A stretch of 64,000 bases of DNA from JBOGVZ01 sp050692985 (GCA_050692985.1 JBOGVZ010000049.1:62001-126000); one strand, 5' to 3'; positions 48,586 through 58,369 are shown, counted from the first letter of the stretch. Made by a program: numbers and translations. The notes: a model not told the origin generated them from the sequence alone.

Positions 48586-49461
48586 ACGGGAGGAGCCGCG
48601 GAGGAACCCGCCGGGCGATGGCGGGGGCGCTCGGCCGCGTACTGGCTCCTGCTCCCCGGGGGCCTGTGGCTGCTGGCGTTCTACGTTGTCCCCACCATCT
48701 TCATGCTGTCGGTGTCGCTCCAGACCGGCTCGCTGGAGGCCGGATACCGCCTGACCTGGAACTTCGGCGTGTACCCGGAGGTGCTGCTGCGCAACGACAC
48801 CCAGATGATCCGCTCCGTGGGGTACGGGCTGTTCATCACGGTGGCCTGCCTGCTGATCTCCTATCCCCTGGCCTACACGATCGCCGTGCGCGGGGGCCGG
48901 TGGAAGAACGCCCTGCTGTTCATGGTCATCCTTCCGTTCTTCGTGTCGTTCGTGATCCGCACCCTGTCGTGGAAGTTCGTCCTGGCCGACGAGGGCTTCC
49001 TGCTGGGGGCGCTGAAGAGCGTGGGCCTGCTGGGAGAGGGATTCCGGGTGCTGGGGACGCCCATGGCCGTGCTGGGAGGGCTCGTCTACAACTTCCTCCC
49101 GTTCATGGCCCTGCCGCTGTACGTGTCCCTGGAGAAGATGGACAAGAGCCTCCTGGATGCCGCGGGCGACCTGTACTCCAACCGGGTCACGGCGTTCTTC
49201 CGGGTGACGTTCCCGCTGTCCCTGCCGGGGGTCTTCGCCGGATCGTTGCTCACCTTCATCCCCGCGGTGGGCGACTTCATCAACGCCCAGATCTTGGGCA
49301 GCCCCGGCACCACCATGATCGGCAACGTGATCCAGCGGGAGTTCCTGGTGAACAACGACTACCCGCAGGCCGGGGCCCTGTCCTTCATCCTGATGGTGGG
49401 GATCCTGGTGGCGGTGGCGTCCTACGCACGGCTGCTGGGGACGGAGGAGCTGACCGGGTGA
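48586..49461 (+). CDS. potB: Polyamine-type ABC permease, PotB-like, start codon unclear
   Basis: About 290 residues with six membrane helices; the EAA-type loop for ATPase contact is LEKMDKSLLDAAGDLYSNRVTAF. Its frame runs directly on from the potD stop, yet I find no ATG, GTG or TTG in frame between potD and the first helix (WLLLPGGLWLLAFYVVP). The listed start (48586, ACG) is only the first codon after the stop. Either a non-canonical start is used or there is an indel. ATG 48618 is in another frame. Confidence 0.75.
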   Translation, partial: TGGAAEEPAGRWRGRSAAYWLLLPGGLWLLAFYVVPTIFMLSVSLQTGSLEAGYRLTWNFGVYPEVLLRNDTQMIRSVGYGLFITVACLLISYPLAYTIAVRGGRWKNALLFMVILPFFVSFVIRTLSWKFVLADEGFLLGALKSVGLLGEGFRVLGTPMAVLGGLVYNFLPFMALPLYVSLEKMDKSLLDAAGDLYSNRVTAFFRVTFPLSLPGVFAGSLLTFIPAVGDFINAQILGSPGTTMIGNVIQREFLVNNDYPQAGALSFILMVGILVAVASYARLLGTEELTG

Positions 49462-50354
49462 GCACGGGCACCGCCACCGCACAGCCCCGGGCGGCGGAGG
49501 TCCCCGCCCCGGCCCCCCGGCGCCGCCGGCGCCGGCAGTGGGGGATGCCGCTCTACACCGGCCTGGTCATCACCTACCTGTTCTTCCCGATCGCGGTGAT
49601 GATGCTGTTCGGCTTCAACGACATCCGGGGCCGCTTCAACTTCACGTGGCAGGGATTCACGCTGCGGTGGTACCGGCAACTGTTCGACGTGCCCGAGCTC
49701 ACCGAGGCCCTGCGGAACTCCCTCATCGTGGCCGGAGCCAGCACCATCGTGGCCACCGCCCTGGGGACGTTGATGGCCCTGGCCCTGACGCGCTACCGGT
49801 TCCGGGGACGGGGTGCCACGAACCTGTTCGTGTTCCTGCCGCTGGGGACGCCGGAGGTCGTCCTCGGAGCCTCCCTGCTGTCGCTGTTCATCACGTTCGG
49901 CGTGTCCCGGGGGCTGGGGACGATCCTGATCGCCCACATCATGTTCAACATCTCGTTCGTGGTCGTCACGGTGAAGGCCCGGACCCACGGCTTCAACAAC
50001 GAGTGGGAGGAGGCGGCCAAGGACCTGGGGGCCACGTCGTGGACCGCGTTCTGGACGGTGACGTTCCCCCTGATCTTCCCGGGCATCCTGGCCGCGGCGG
50101 TCCTGGCCTTCGCCCTGTCCGTGGACGACTACGTGATCACGCTGTTCAACGCGGGGCAGACGCTGACGTTCCCGCTGTGGGTGGTGGGAGCCTCCCGGTT
50201 CGGCATCCCCCCGCAGGTCAACGTGATGGGTACGATCATCTTCCTGGTGGGGGCCGCCCTGGCGCTGGGGAGCGTGGCCATCCAGCGGCGGAGCTACCTC
50301 GGCGCGAAGCCCGAGGAGCTCACCCCGCGGCTCCCGTCGGCGGCGGCCGGGTGA
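49458..50354 (+). CDS. potC: Polyamine-type ABC permease, PotC-like
   Basis: The 298-residue permease has six membrane helices and the EAA loop EWEEAAKDLGATSWTAFWTVTFPLIFPGI. The Arg-rich N terminus (APRRRRRRQWG) faces the cytoplasm. GTG 49458 overlaps the potB stop (GTGA). With PotB, PotA and PotD it completes an importer for a cationic amine. Confidence 0.9.
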   Translation: MSTGTATAQPRAAEVPAPAPRRRRRRQWGMPLYTGLVITYLFFPIAVMMLFGFNDIRGRFNFTWQGFTLRWYRQLFDVPELTEALRNSLIVAGASTIVATALGTLMALALTRYRFRGRGATNLFVFLPLGTPEVVLGASLLSLFITFGVSRGLGTILIAHIMFNISFVVVTVKARTHGFNNEWEEAAKDLGATSWTAFWTVTFPLIFPGILAAAVLAFALSVDDYVITLFNAGQTLTFPLWVVGASRFGIPPQVNVMGTIIFLVGAALALGSVAIQRRSYLGAKPEELTPRLPSAAAG

Positions 50355-50362
50355 GGAGAGAC

Positions 50363-51721
50363 ATGAGCGACGACCGGATGACCGCGCGGGCCCGCGAGAT
50401 CGCCGAGCGGGAAGCCGCCGGGCTGCTGGAGCGGACCCCGGCCTCGGCGCGGCTGTACGAGCGAGCCGTGGGGTCGCTGCCGCTGGGGGTGGCGTCCTCG
50501 TTCCAGGCCAACGATCCCTACCCGATCTACCTGGCCCGGGGGCGGGGGAGCCGGGTGTGGGACGTGGACGGGACCGAGTACGTGGACTTCCACAACGGCT
50601 TCGGGACGATGGCGGTCGGGCACGCCCATCCCAAGGTGGCGGAGGCCATCGAGCGGGCGGCCCGCACCGGCACCCATTTCGCCGTGTCCACCGAGCGGAC
50701 CGTGGCCCTGGCCGAGGAGCTGTGCCGGCGGTTCTCGCTCGACCGGGTGCGGTTCACGAACTCCGGCACCGAGGCCACCATGGACGCCATCCGCCTGGCC
50801 CGGGCCGCCACCGGGCGGGACACGATCGCCAAGATCGAGGGGTCCTACCACGGCCACCACGACGCGGTCATGTTCTCTGTGGTCCCCAACGCCGACGTCA
50901 TGGGGGGCCGGGACCGGCCGTCCTCGGCGCCGCTGTCGAAGGGCATCCCCGCCGACACCGCCCGGCACACCGTGGTGGTGCCGTTCAACGACGCCCCCGC
51001 CCTGGAGCGGCTGCTGGAGGAACGGGGCGGGGAGATCGCCTGCCTGATCATGGAGCCGGTGATGATGAACATCGGCATCTGCCTCCCCCAACCCGGTTAC
51101 CTCCGGGCGGTCCGGGACCTGTGCACGCGGCACGGCGTGGTCCTGATCTTCGACGAGGTGAAGTCCGGGGCCACGATCGCCCCGGGCGGCGCGGCCGAAC
51201 GGTTCGGGGTGGAGCCCGACCTCAAGTGCTTCGCCAAGGCCATCGGCGGCGGGGTGCCGCTGGGGGCCTTCGGTGGACGGGTGGAACTCATGGACGTCAT
51301 CGGCACCGGGGCGGCTCAGCTGGGGACGTTCAACGGGAACCCCCTGGCCATGGCCGGGGGCCTGGCGGCGCTCACGGAGGTCCTGACCGCGGACGCCTAC
51401 GAGCACCTGGCCAAGCTGGGGACCCTCCTGGCCGAGGGGTGCCACGGAGCCATATCCGAGCACGCCGTTCCCGCGCACACCGTGGACCTGGGGTGCAAGG
51501 GATGCGTCTCGTACCGCCCCGAGCCGCTTCGGAGCTACCGGGACTTCCTGGAGTGCCGGGTGGAGTTGTTCGAGGCCTCGTGGCCGTGGATGGTCAATCG
51601 AGGGCTGTTCATGACCCCCGGAGACGAGGAGCAGTGGACGATCAGCGTCCAGCACACCGAGGAGGACATCGCCCGGTACGTGGACGCCTACGCGGAGTTC
51701 TGCGCCGCCCTGGCCGCCTGA
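50363..51721 (+). CDS. Class III aminotransferase, glutamate-1-semialdehyde aminomutase-like
   Basis: A PLP enzyme of 452 residues. The PLP Lys is in FAKAIGGGVPLGAFGG, the Asp of IFDEVKSG holds the pyridine N, and the NSGTEATMDAIRLAR region binds phosphate. The overall pattern resembles HemL, but HemL proper lies usually with hem genes; here the gene follows potABCD at 9 bases, with AGGAG, so it probably transaminates the imported amine or an amino acid. A Cys-bearing insertion (VDLGCKGCVSYRP) near residue 375 is unusual. Confidence 0.85.
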   Translation: MSDDRMTARAREIAEREAAGLLERTPASARLYERAVGSLPLGVASSFQANDPYPIYLARGRGSRVWDVDGTEYVDFHNGFGTMAVGHAHPKVAEAIERAARTGTHFAVSTERTVALAEELCRRFSLDRVRFTNSGTEATMDAIRLARAATGRDTIAKIEGSYHGHHDAVMFSVVPNADVMGGRDRPSSAPLSKGIPADTARHTVVVPFNDAPALERLLEERGGEIACLIMEPVMMNIGICLPQPGYLRAVRDLCTRHGVVLIFDEVKSGATIAPGGAAERFGVEPDLKCFAKAIGGGVPLGAFGGRVELMDVIGTGAAQLGTFNGNPLAMAGGLAALTEVLTADAYEHLAKLGTLLAEGCHGAISEHAVPAHTVDLGCKGCVSYRPEPLRSYRDFLECRVELFEASWPWMVNRGLFMTPGDEEQWTISVQHTEEDIARYVDAYAEFCAALAA

Positions 51722-51801
51722 CCGTCCCGTCCTGAGGGGTTCGCTCGCCGTCCGGTCGGGTGCTGTCCGGCTCAGGGCGGGCCGGTCCCGGAAGCCCGGC
51801 C

Positions 51802-53004
51802 CTAGGAGTGGTAGACGCGGACCTGGGTGCCGATGGGCATCAGGCCGTGGAGCCAGATCGCCGTCCAGTACGGGACCCGCGAGCAGCCGTGGCTGGCCGG
51901 GTAGCTCGGCACCGACGGCCAGCCGTGCACGGCCCTGTTCCCGTCGAAGTAGCTCGGGTAGTAGAGGTTGTTCGGGCTGTACCCCGCGATCTTCCGGTGC
52001 ACCGAGAACACGCCGTCGTTCGTCGGCGTGCTGGCCTTCCCCGTCGAGGTGTGGACGATCTCGTCGATGTCCCCATTCTTGATGACGTACAGCACCTGCC
52101 GGGTCTGGTCGATCTCGATGTGGAACTTCGGCTTCGTGGACACGGACTTGGGCACGAACGGCTTCGTGAGCTTCTTCCAGGTAGCCGCCTTCACCGTCTC
52201 CACCCGGGCCATCCCCTGGACCTTGTGGAAGGCCATGACCGCGTCGCCGGTGCGGTAGTCGAACGACTTGTTCACGCCAGTCAGGCGGTGGTCGAGGTTC
52301 CGGAGCCGCCACTCCAGCGACTTGACGTAGGGCCCGTGGGCGCCCGTCGACAGGTTCGGCGGCAGGGGCGCGGTGCGCCGGGCGCTCTGCTTACTGGCCG
52401 CGGCGTGGTCCTCGTCGTTGAAGCGCAGCTTGGCCCGGTGCTTGCCGAGCTTCATGATCCGGAACTTCACCGAGAAGGTGCTCTTGCCGGAGAGCTTGGG
52501 ATGCTTGCGGCCGACCACCTTGCCGGCCCGCCGCAGGGTCACGGTGACCTTCTCTCCGGGGTGGGCCGGCTCCACGCTCCCGGTCACCTTGGCCTTGTCG
52601 AACAGCCGCACCTTCTTGAGCTTGACCTGGAGGACCGGCCGGACCTTCAGCAGGAGCGCGTCGCTGACGATCCCAAGGTCATCCAGCTGCGCCTGCACGG
52701 TGGTGTTGCGCTCGGGGGCCTGGTCCAGCTTCGTCTCGAAGTGGCCGGCGCCGTCGGCCGCCGTGGTGGCCAGCACGTCGGAGGGATCGTCGGCGTCCAC
52801 GATCGTCACGGTCGTGCCCTCGGGGGGAGGGGGCGTCACGTCGCCGAACAGGGTGGTGTTGTGCCCGTACGTGAGGATCGTGCTGGTGGCGTCCAGCGTC
52901 ACGACCTCGCCGGCGGCCACGGCGGGAGCGGCGGCCCACAGCATCGCCACTCCCAGCAGCACGGCCAGCGGTGGCACGGATCGTGTGCGACGGTCCCCAC
53001 CCAT
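51802..53004 (-). CDS. Secreted L,D-transpeptidase (YkuD domain)
   Basis: Cross-links peptidoglycan 3-3. The 400-residue exported protein has a signal segment (VPPLAVLLGVAMLWAAAPAVA), two Ig-like domains (TTLFGDVTPPPPEGTTVTIVD ...), a peptidoglycan-binding domain (LRNLDHRLTGVNKSFDYRTG) and a C-terminal YkuD domain with catalytic Cys in SHGCSRVP and His in VHGW. The usual motif is HGCxR; it is intact. ATG 53004 follows an AGAGGGG. A TATAGT box (53044-53039) and a weak -35 lie upstream and overlap the promoter region of the divergent RTX gene. Confidence 0.9.
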   Translation of the reverse strand: MGGDRRTRSVPPLAVLLGVAMLWAAAPAVAAGEVVTLDATSTILTYGHNTTLFGDVTPPPPEGTTVTIVDADDPSDVLATTAADGAGHFETKLDQAPERNTTVQAQLDDLGIVSDALLLKVRPVLQVKLKKVRLFDKAKVTGSVEPAHPGEKVTVTLRRAGKVVGRKHPKLSGKSTFSVKFRIMKLGKHRAKLRFNDEDHAAASKQSARRTAPLPPNLSTGAHGPYVKSLEWRLRNLDHRLTGVNKSFDYRTGDAVMAFHKVQGMARVETVKAATWKKLTKPFVPKSVSTKPKFHIEIDQTRQVLYVIKNGDIDEIVHTSTGKASTPTNDGVFSVHRKIAGYSPNNLYYPSYFDGNRAVHGWPSVPSYPASHGCSRVPYWTAIWLHGLMPIGTQVRVYHS

Positions 53005-53141
53005 CCCCTCTCTCCTCCTCTTCCGCGTTCCGAGCCGGACTATACGGCAACGGCGGGCACGGGAGAATACCTCTCGGGCGGATCGGGGGTCGACGGCGGG
53101 GCGGACATCGGGGAGAATCCGGCCGAGGAGAGGGGGACCCG

Positions 53142-54872
53142 ATCGGCCTGCGCGCACTCACGATCATCGCCGCTGTGGCGATCCTCCAGCTCCCGGTGGC
53201 GGCCGAGGCAGCGACCGGCGACCTGGTGGTGGCGCTCACGGCGGGAGGCACCGGCACCGCCGGGCTCGACCTGTCGCTCACCGCCCGGGTCGACAACGTG
53301 GGGGACGGCCCGGCCGACGATGTCACCGTCACGATCACCGTTCCGGCCACGATGCCGGTGGCGTCGGCGCGATCCTCCGCGGGCGGCTGCCAGGAGGAGG
53401 CGGGGGCGGTCACCTGCGAACCGGGCACCGTCGCGGCCGGGGAACACGTGACCGTGGATCTCACCGTGACGCCCACCCAGGCCGGGCCGGCGGCCGTGGA
53501 CGCCGCGGCCACGGGCACCGGGGCGGACCCCACGCCGGACGACAACATGGACCAGGTGTCCGTCGCCGTGGACGGGCCCTCCTGCCAGGTGGTGGGGACC
53601 CAGGAGCGGGACACCCTGGAGGCCCTGCCCGGGGGCAGCGTGGTGTGCGGGCTGGGCGGGCGGGACGCGCTCGTGGGCGGCCCGGGGGACGACGTGCTCG
53701 TGGGCGGCTCGGGCATCGACCGGGCCACCTTCGCCGGGGCCGAAGGGCCGGTCACCGCCAGCCTGGCGGGGGGCACGGCGGGGGGCCACGGCGACGACCT
53801 CCTGGTGGCGATCGAGCACCTCACCGGAGGCCCGTCCGGCGACCACCTCACCGGCAACGCCGGGGGCAACATCCTGCGCGGAGGGGGCGGGGGCGACACG
53901 CTGGAGGGGCGCAGAGGTCCGGACGTCCTGGCCGGCGGGCCGGGCCCGGACACGCTCAAGGGCGGGAAGGGCCGCGACCGAGCCACGTTCGCCGGAGCCG
54001 GCAAGGGGGTCGTGGTCGACCTCGGTCCGGGAACCGCCACCGGGGAGGGGGCCGACGCCCTTCGGGGCATCGAGGACGTCACCGGAAGCGCCCACGACGA
54101 CGTGCTGATCGGATCCGGCGCCCCCAACCGCCTCCGCGGCCTGGGGGGGCGGGACGTGCTGCGGGGCGAAGGGGCCAAGGACCGTCTGTTCGGCGGGCCC
54201 GGACCCGACTCCCTGGTCGGCGGGGCCCGCCGGGACCGGCTCGACGGCGGGGGTGGCACCGACGGGTGCCTCCAGGGCGTGGGGAAGGGGACCAAGCGCC
54301 GGTGCGAGGTCCTGGCGTGGAGCGAGGCCCCGGACGTGGCCCTGTTCGTCCCGTCGCGCTCGCTGGTGGGCATCGGGTTCCACCAGTCGCTGTTCGGCTC
54401 GGCCGTGGCCCTGCGCCCTCACGGCAAGCTCCACCGGAACGACCACGGCGGGTTCACGGCCCCCGCCCCCACCGACGGTCCCGGCTACGCGGTGATGGGG
54501 AGTCGCGGCCGAGGGACGCCGGCCACGTCCGCCGCCGACCTCGTGGTCGGCTCTCACACGAAGGTCACGTCGCCGGTGCACGGCGTGGTGACCCGGGTCC
54601 GGCGCTACCTGCTGTACTGCCACACCCCCGACTGGCAGGTGCTGATCCGGCCTGCGGGACGGCCGGACCTGGTGGTCATGGTTCTCCACCTGGCCTCGGT
54701 GCACGTGAGCAAGGGAGATCGCGTCGCGGCGGGCGTGACCGGGCTGGGGAAGGCCGCCGGGAACGACGCGGCATCCGCCCAGGCGAACGCGTACTTCCCG
54801 GACCAGCACCCCCACGTCCACATCGAGGTCGAGCGGGACGGCGCCAAGCCGATCCCGGGCTGTCCCCTCTGA
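53142..54872 (+). CDS. Secreted RTX protein with DUF11-like and LytM-like domains, start codon unclear
   Basis: About 576 residues: a signal peptide (LRALTIIAAVAILQLPVAAEA), a DUF11-like domain (LTARVDNVGDGPADDVTVTI), RTX repeats (GGPGDDVLVGGSGIDRATF and others) and a C-terminal LytM/M23-like barrel (HTKVTSPVHGVVTRV, HLASVHVSKGDRV, HPHVHIEVER). The first zinc ligand pair (HxxxD) of M23 is not apparent, so enzymatic activity is uncertain. No ATG/GTG/TTG falls between the LDT-overlapping 5' region and the signal peptide; ATC 53142, behind GAGGAGAGGGGG, is used as a working start. Confidence 0.7.
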   Translation: MGLRALTIIAAVAILQLPVAAEAATGDLVVALTAGGTGTAGLDLSLTARVDNVGDGPADDVTVTITVPATMPVASARSSAGGCQEEAGAVTCEPGTVAAGEHVTVDLTVTPTQAGPAAVDAAATGTGADPTPDDNMDQVSVAVDGPSCQVVGTQERDTLEALPGGSVVCGLGGRDALVGGPGDDVLVGGSGIDRATFAGAEGPVTASLAGGTAGGHGDDLLVAIEHLTGGPSGDHLTGNAGGNILRGGGGGDTLEGRRGPDVLAGGPGPDTLKGGKGRDRATFAGAGKGVVVDLGPGTATGEGADALRGIEDVTGSAHDDVLIGSGAPNRLRGLGGRDVLRGEGAKDRLFGGPGPDSLVGGARRDRLDGGGGTDGCLQGVGKGTKRRCEVLAWSEAPDVALFVPSRSLVGIGFHQSLFGSAVALRPHGKLHRNDHGGFTAPAPTDGPGYAVMGSRGRGTPATSAADLVVGSHTKVTSPVHGVVTRVRRYLLYCHTPDWQVLIRPAGRPDLVVMVLHLASVHVSKGDRVAAGVTGLGKAAGNDAASAQANAYFPDQHPHVHIEVERDGAKPIPGCPL

Positions 54873-54881
54873 GCCGGCCCC

Positions 54882-56012
54882 TCAGCGGCGCTTGGGCGAG
54901 GGCACCGTCCCGGCCCGGACCCGACCGTTCGGCCGTCGCAGGATCCGCGGCACCGAGGTGCCCAGCAGCACGACGGCCACGCCGGCCAGCAACCCGGCGG
55001 CCAGGGCGGTGCTGCGGACGAACGTGACGGCCAGGGCGGCCCCACCGAGCAGGGCGCTCCACAGGTACATCAGCAGGACGGCCTGGCGGTGGCTGTGGCC
55101 GATCTCCAGCAGCCGGTGGTGGATGTGCTCCTTGTCGGGCCTGGTGACCGGCCTCCCCCGCCGGATCCGCCTGAGGATCGCCAGGGCCACGTCGGTCAGC
55201 GGAACGGCCAGCACCAGCACGGGGATGAAAACCGGGATGGCCAGGGCGGCGAACTCCGTGCCGGTGGGGGCCTCGGTGCGGCCCACCCCGGAGATGGTTG
55301 CCGCGGCCAGCACCACCCCCAGCAGCATGCTCCCCGAGTCGCCCATGAAGATCCGGGCCGGATGCAGGTTGTAGGGGAGGAACCCCACGCAGGCCCCGGC
55401 CACCACCGCGGTGAGCAGGGATGCCGGGGAGGGGCCGTCGCCCCAGATCGGCGAGTCGGGCACCACCATGTAGATGAAGAACGCCGCCGCGGCGATGGCC
55501 ACCACCCCCGCCGCCAGTCCGTCGAGGCCGTCGATCAGGTTGACCGCGTTGATCATGGCCAGGACCCAGAGCAGGGTCAGCGGCACCGAGAGGTCGGCCG
55601 ACAGCGACAGCACGCCCAGCCCCGGGAACCAGAAGAACAGCAGCTCCACCCCGAACAGCATGAGCACCCCGGCGGCCAGCACCTGGCCCGCCAGCTTGGC
55701 CGGAACCGAGAGCCCGCGCACGTCGTCGTAGGCGCCCAGGATCATCACCGCGGTCCCCGCCAGCAGGGCTCCCAGCGGCTCGAACGAGCCCACGAACAGC
55801 TCCCGGAACCACGGGATCAGCCGGGCCACGCCCAGGCCGACCAGGATGGCGAACCACAGGGCGACCCCACCCAGCGTCGGCGTGGGGTTGGGATGGACCT
55901 TGCGGTCCGAGGGCCGGTCGATGGCCCCGAACCGCACGGCCAGGCGGCGGACCACCGGCGTGGCCGCGAACGCGGCCACGGCCGCCGCCAGGAACACGCC
56001 CAGGTGTGGCAC
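54882..56012 (-). CDS. wecA: UDP-GlcNAc:undecaprenyl-phosphate GlcNAc-1-phosphate transferase
   Basis: Starts surface polysaccharide or teichoic acid synthesis on the lipid carrier. The 376-residue membrane enzyme has GAYDDVRGL (catalytic Asp pair), NAVNLIDGLDGLAAG, FMGDSGSMLLG and HIHHRL, all signatures of WecA/TagO. About eleven membrane helices are visible. In actinobacteria it usually sits just before atp; here about 9 kb of other genes separate them. It is 4 bases after the glyA stop. Confidence 0.94.
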   Translation of the reverse strand: MPHLGVFLAAAVAAFAATPVVRRLAVRFGAIDRPSDRKVHPNPTPTLGGVALWFAILVGLGVARLIPWFRELFVGSFEPLGALLAGTAVMILGAYDDVRGLSVPAKLAGQVLAAGVLMLFGVELLFFWFPGLGVLSLSADLSVPLTLLWVLAMINAVNLIDGLDGLAAGVVAIAAAAFFIYMVVPDSPIWGDGPSPASLLTAVVAGACVGFLPYNLHPARIFMGDSGSMLLGVVLAAATISGVGRTEAPTGTEFAALAIPVFIPVLVLAVPLTDVALAILRRIRRGRPVTRPDKEHIHHRLLEIGHSHRQAVLLMYLWSALLGGAALAVTFVRSTALAAGLLAGVAVVLLGTSVPRILRRPNGRVRAGTVPSPKRR

Positions 56013-56016
56013 GGGG

Positions 56017-57273
56017 CTACGGGTAGGCCGGGAAGCGGGCCGTGAGGTCGGCCACCCGGCCCCGGGCCCGCCGCTTCACGTCCTCGTCCTCCGGTGCCCG
56101 GATCACCTCGCCGATGATCTCAGCGACCTCCTTCATCTCGCCCTCGTCCATGCCCAGGGTGGCCGGACCGGGGGTGCCCACCCGGATCCCCGACGCGGTG
56201 GCCGGAGGCAGGGGGTCGAACGGGATGGCGTTCTTGTTGATGGTGACGTTGACCTCGTCGCAGGCGGCCTCGGCGTCCGCCCCGGTGATCCCCACCGGCT
56301 GGAGGTCCACCAGCGCCAGGTGCGAGTCCGTGCCGCCGGAGACCAACCGCAGCCCCTGGTCGGCCAGCCCGGCCGCCAGGGCCCGGGCCGTGCGGACCAC
56401 CCGGTGGGCATAGTCGCGGAACTCCGGGGTCATCGCTTCCTTCAGGGCCACCGCCTTGGCCGCGATGCAGTGCTCCAGCGGCCCGCCCTGCATCATGGGG
56501 AACGCGGCCTTGTCGATGGCCCTGGCGTGCTCCGCCTTCGACAGGATCATGGCCCCCCGCGGGCCCCGCAGGGTCTTGTGGGTGGTGAACGTGACCACGT
56601 CGGCATGGGGGATGGGGCTGGGGAACGCGCCGCCGGCCACCAGGCCGATGAAGTGCGCCGCGTCGACCAGGAAGATCGCGCCCACCTCGTCGGCGATCTC
56701 CCGGAACGCGGCGAAGTCGATCGTCCTGGGGTACGCGGTGGCTCCGGCCACGATGACCTTCGGTCGATGCTCCTTGGCCAGGTCGCGGACCTGGTCCATG
56801 TCGATCAGCTCGGTGTCCTTGTCGACCTCGTAGCCCACCACGTCGAACCACTTCCCGGAGAAGTTGACCGGCGAACCGTGGGTCAGGTGGCCGCCGTGCG
56901 GGAGGCTCATGCCCAGCAGCGTGTCCCCGATCTCCATGAACGCGAAGTAGGCGGCCATGTTGGCCTGGGCTCCGGCGTGCGGCTGGACGTTGGCGTGCTC
57001 GGCGCCGAAGAGCTCCCTGGCCCGGTCGATGGCCAGCTGCTCGGTGACGTCCACGAAGCGACAGCCGCCGTAGTAGCGCTTCCCGGGCAGTCCCTCGGCG
57101 TACTTGTTGTTCATCGTGGAGGCCAGGGCCGCCAGGACGGCGGGGCTGGTGTAGTTCTCCGAGGCGATCAGCCGGATCGTGGTGCGCTCCCGGTCCAGCT
57201 CGGACACCATCGCCTCGGCCACCTCGGGATCGGTGGCCCGGAGCGCCTCCCAGTCCGCCACCCACTCCTTCAT
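56017..57273 (-). CDS. glyA: Serine hydroxymethyltransferase
   Basis: Interconverts serine and glycine and feeds one-carbon units to folate. The 418-residue protein has the PLP Lys in [33 protein letters not shown] segment ([15 protein letters not shown]) and [15 protein letters not shown] 57273 overlaps the rpiB stop (ATGA). Length and motifs are standard. Confidence 0.97.
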   Translation of the reverse strand: MKEWVADWEALRATDPEVAEAMVSELDRERTTIRLIASENYTSPAVLAALASTMNNKYAEGLPGKRYYGGCRFVDVTEQLAIDRARELFGAEHANVQPHAGAQANMAAYFAFMEIGDTLLGMSLPHGGHLTHGSPVNFSGKWFDVVGYEVDKDTELIDMDQVRDLAKEHRPKVIVAGATAYPRTIDFAAFREIADEVGAIFLVDAAHFIGLVAGGAFPSPIPHADVVTFTTHKTLRGPRGAMILSKAEHARAIDKAAFPMMQGGPLEHCIAAKAVALKEAMTPEFRDYAHRVVRTARALAAGLADQGLRLVSGGTDSHLALVDLQPVGITGADAEAACDEVNVTINKNAIPFDPLPPATASGIRVGTPGPATLGMDEGEMKEVAEIIGEVIRAPEDEDVKRRARGRVADLTARFPAYP

Positions 57274-57722
57274 CGCTCTCGCTCCTCGTTCTCGATGGCC
57301 TCGATCTGGCGGATCCGTCGCTCGTGGCGCCCACCGCCGAACCCGGTCTGGAGCCACGTGCGGACGATCTCCCGGGCCAGGGCCGGGGCCACGATCCGGC
57401 CCCCCATGGACAGGACGTTGGCGTCGTTGTGCTCCCGCGACAGCGTCGCGGTGAACGGATCGTTGCACAGGGCGGCCCGGACTCCACGGACCTTGTTGGC
57501 CACGATCTGCTCGCCCTGCCCCGAGCCCCCCAGCACGATCCCCCGGTCCGCCGTCCCCTCGCGGACCGCCCGGGCCACGATCACGCAGAACCGCGGGTAG
57601 TCGACGGGCTCCTCGGAGTGCGTTCCCACGTCCTCGACCTCGTGGCCCAGCTCCTTGAGGAACCCCTTCAGGTCCTCCTTCAGCGCGTACCCGGCGTGAT
57701 CGGATCCGATGGCGATGCGCAC
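57270..57722 (-). CDS. rpiB: Ribose-5-phosphate isomerase B
   Basis: Interconverts ribose-5-phosphate and ribulose-5-phosphate in the pentose pathway. The 150-residue protein has [34 protein letters not shown] and [12 protein letters not shown]. The active-site Cys of E. coli RpiB is replaced by the GGSGxGEQ version, as in Mycobacterium, where a Glu acts as base. The GTG start lies two bases after a neighbouring TAG stop and is coupled to it. Confidence 0.95.
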   Translation of the reverse strand: MRIAIGSDHAGYALKEDLKGFLKELGHEVEDVGTHSEEPVDYPRFCVIVARAVREGTADRGIVLGGSGQGEQIVANKVRGVRAALCNDPFTATLSREHNDANVLSMGGRIVAPALAREIVRTWLQTGFGGGRHERRIRQIEAIENEERER

Positions 57723-57723
57723 C

Positions 57724-58317
57724 CTACACCCTTCCCTCCCCCGTGGCGGCCCGCTCGGTGACCCCGAACAGGCCCTCGACCAGCGCGTCGACGTGGCCCT
57801 CGATCTCCCAGGCCACCGCCCGGTAGGTCTGTTCGGACAGGCCCAGCGGGTCGGACACGTCCATGTCCGGGATCTCCGGGGCCCGGGGGTCGCCGCGGAG
57901 CCGATGCGCCACCGCGATCCGCTGGAGGAGCGCCTCCTGGGAGGGACCGGGCTGGGGCGGAGGAAGGACGCGGAGCAGCCCCACGATCTCCTTGAGGGTG
58001 AACGTCTTGGGGGACGCCTCGGGGACCAGGGCCAGCACCTGGTCCCGATGGTCGGCGGTCATCGTCAGGATCAGGTCCGAGCGCGCCACCACGCCGGCAT
58101 CCAGGGCCGAAGCCTGGAGCGCGGACACGTCGACGCCCCGTTCGGCCGCGGCCCGGACGGCCTCGGGCGTGGGAGGCATCCCCGGCCGGCCCAGCGTGCC
58201 GGCGGAGCGCACCCGGACGGCACCGCCGAGCAGGCGCTCCGACCGGTCGAGGAGGAAGCCTTCGGCCATCGGGGAGCGGCAGATGTTGCCGGTGCAGACG
58301 ACGAGAACGGCCAGCAC
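57724..58317 (-). CDS. Low-molecular-weight protein-tyrosine phosphatase family protein
   Basis: The 197-residue protein has the phosphate loop VCTGNICRSPMAEG (C-x5-R-S) at the N terminus and the acid Asp loop in DVSDPLGLSEQTY, so it looks active. Bacterial members act on phosphotyrosine, some on phosphoarginine, others reduce arsenate. A DxGxxxxSDLILTM phrase is standard. The GTG start is exactly 6 bases behind TACACT (58329-58324). It stands just before rpiB in the prfA-wecA block. Confidence 0.9.
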   Translation of the reverse strand: MLAVLVVCTGNICRSPMAEGFLLDRSERLLGGAVRVRSAGTLGRPGMPPTPEAVRAAAERGVDVSALQASALDAGVVARSDLILTMTADHRDQVLALVPEASPKTFTLKEIVGLLRVLPPPQPGPSQEALLQRIAVAHRLRGDPRAPEIPDMDVSDPLGLSEQTYRAVAWEIEGHVDALVEGLFGVTERAATGEGRV

Positions 58318-58369
58318 GTCGGCAGTGTAGCACCGGGCAAATCCGGCTCCTCCCGGCCCGCGGCGCTCG

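Noticed and set aside
48618..49457. Start of the ABC permease at ATG 48618
   Set aside because: This frame has no membrane helices; the helices are in another frame, so the ATG belongs to a shadow ORF.
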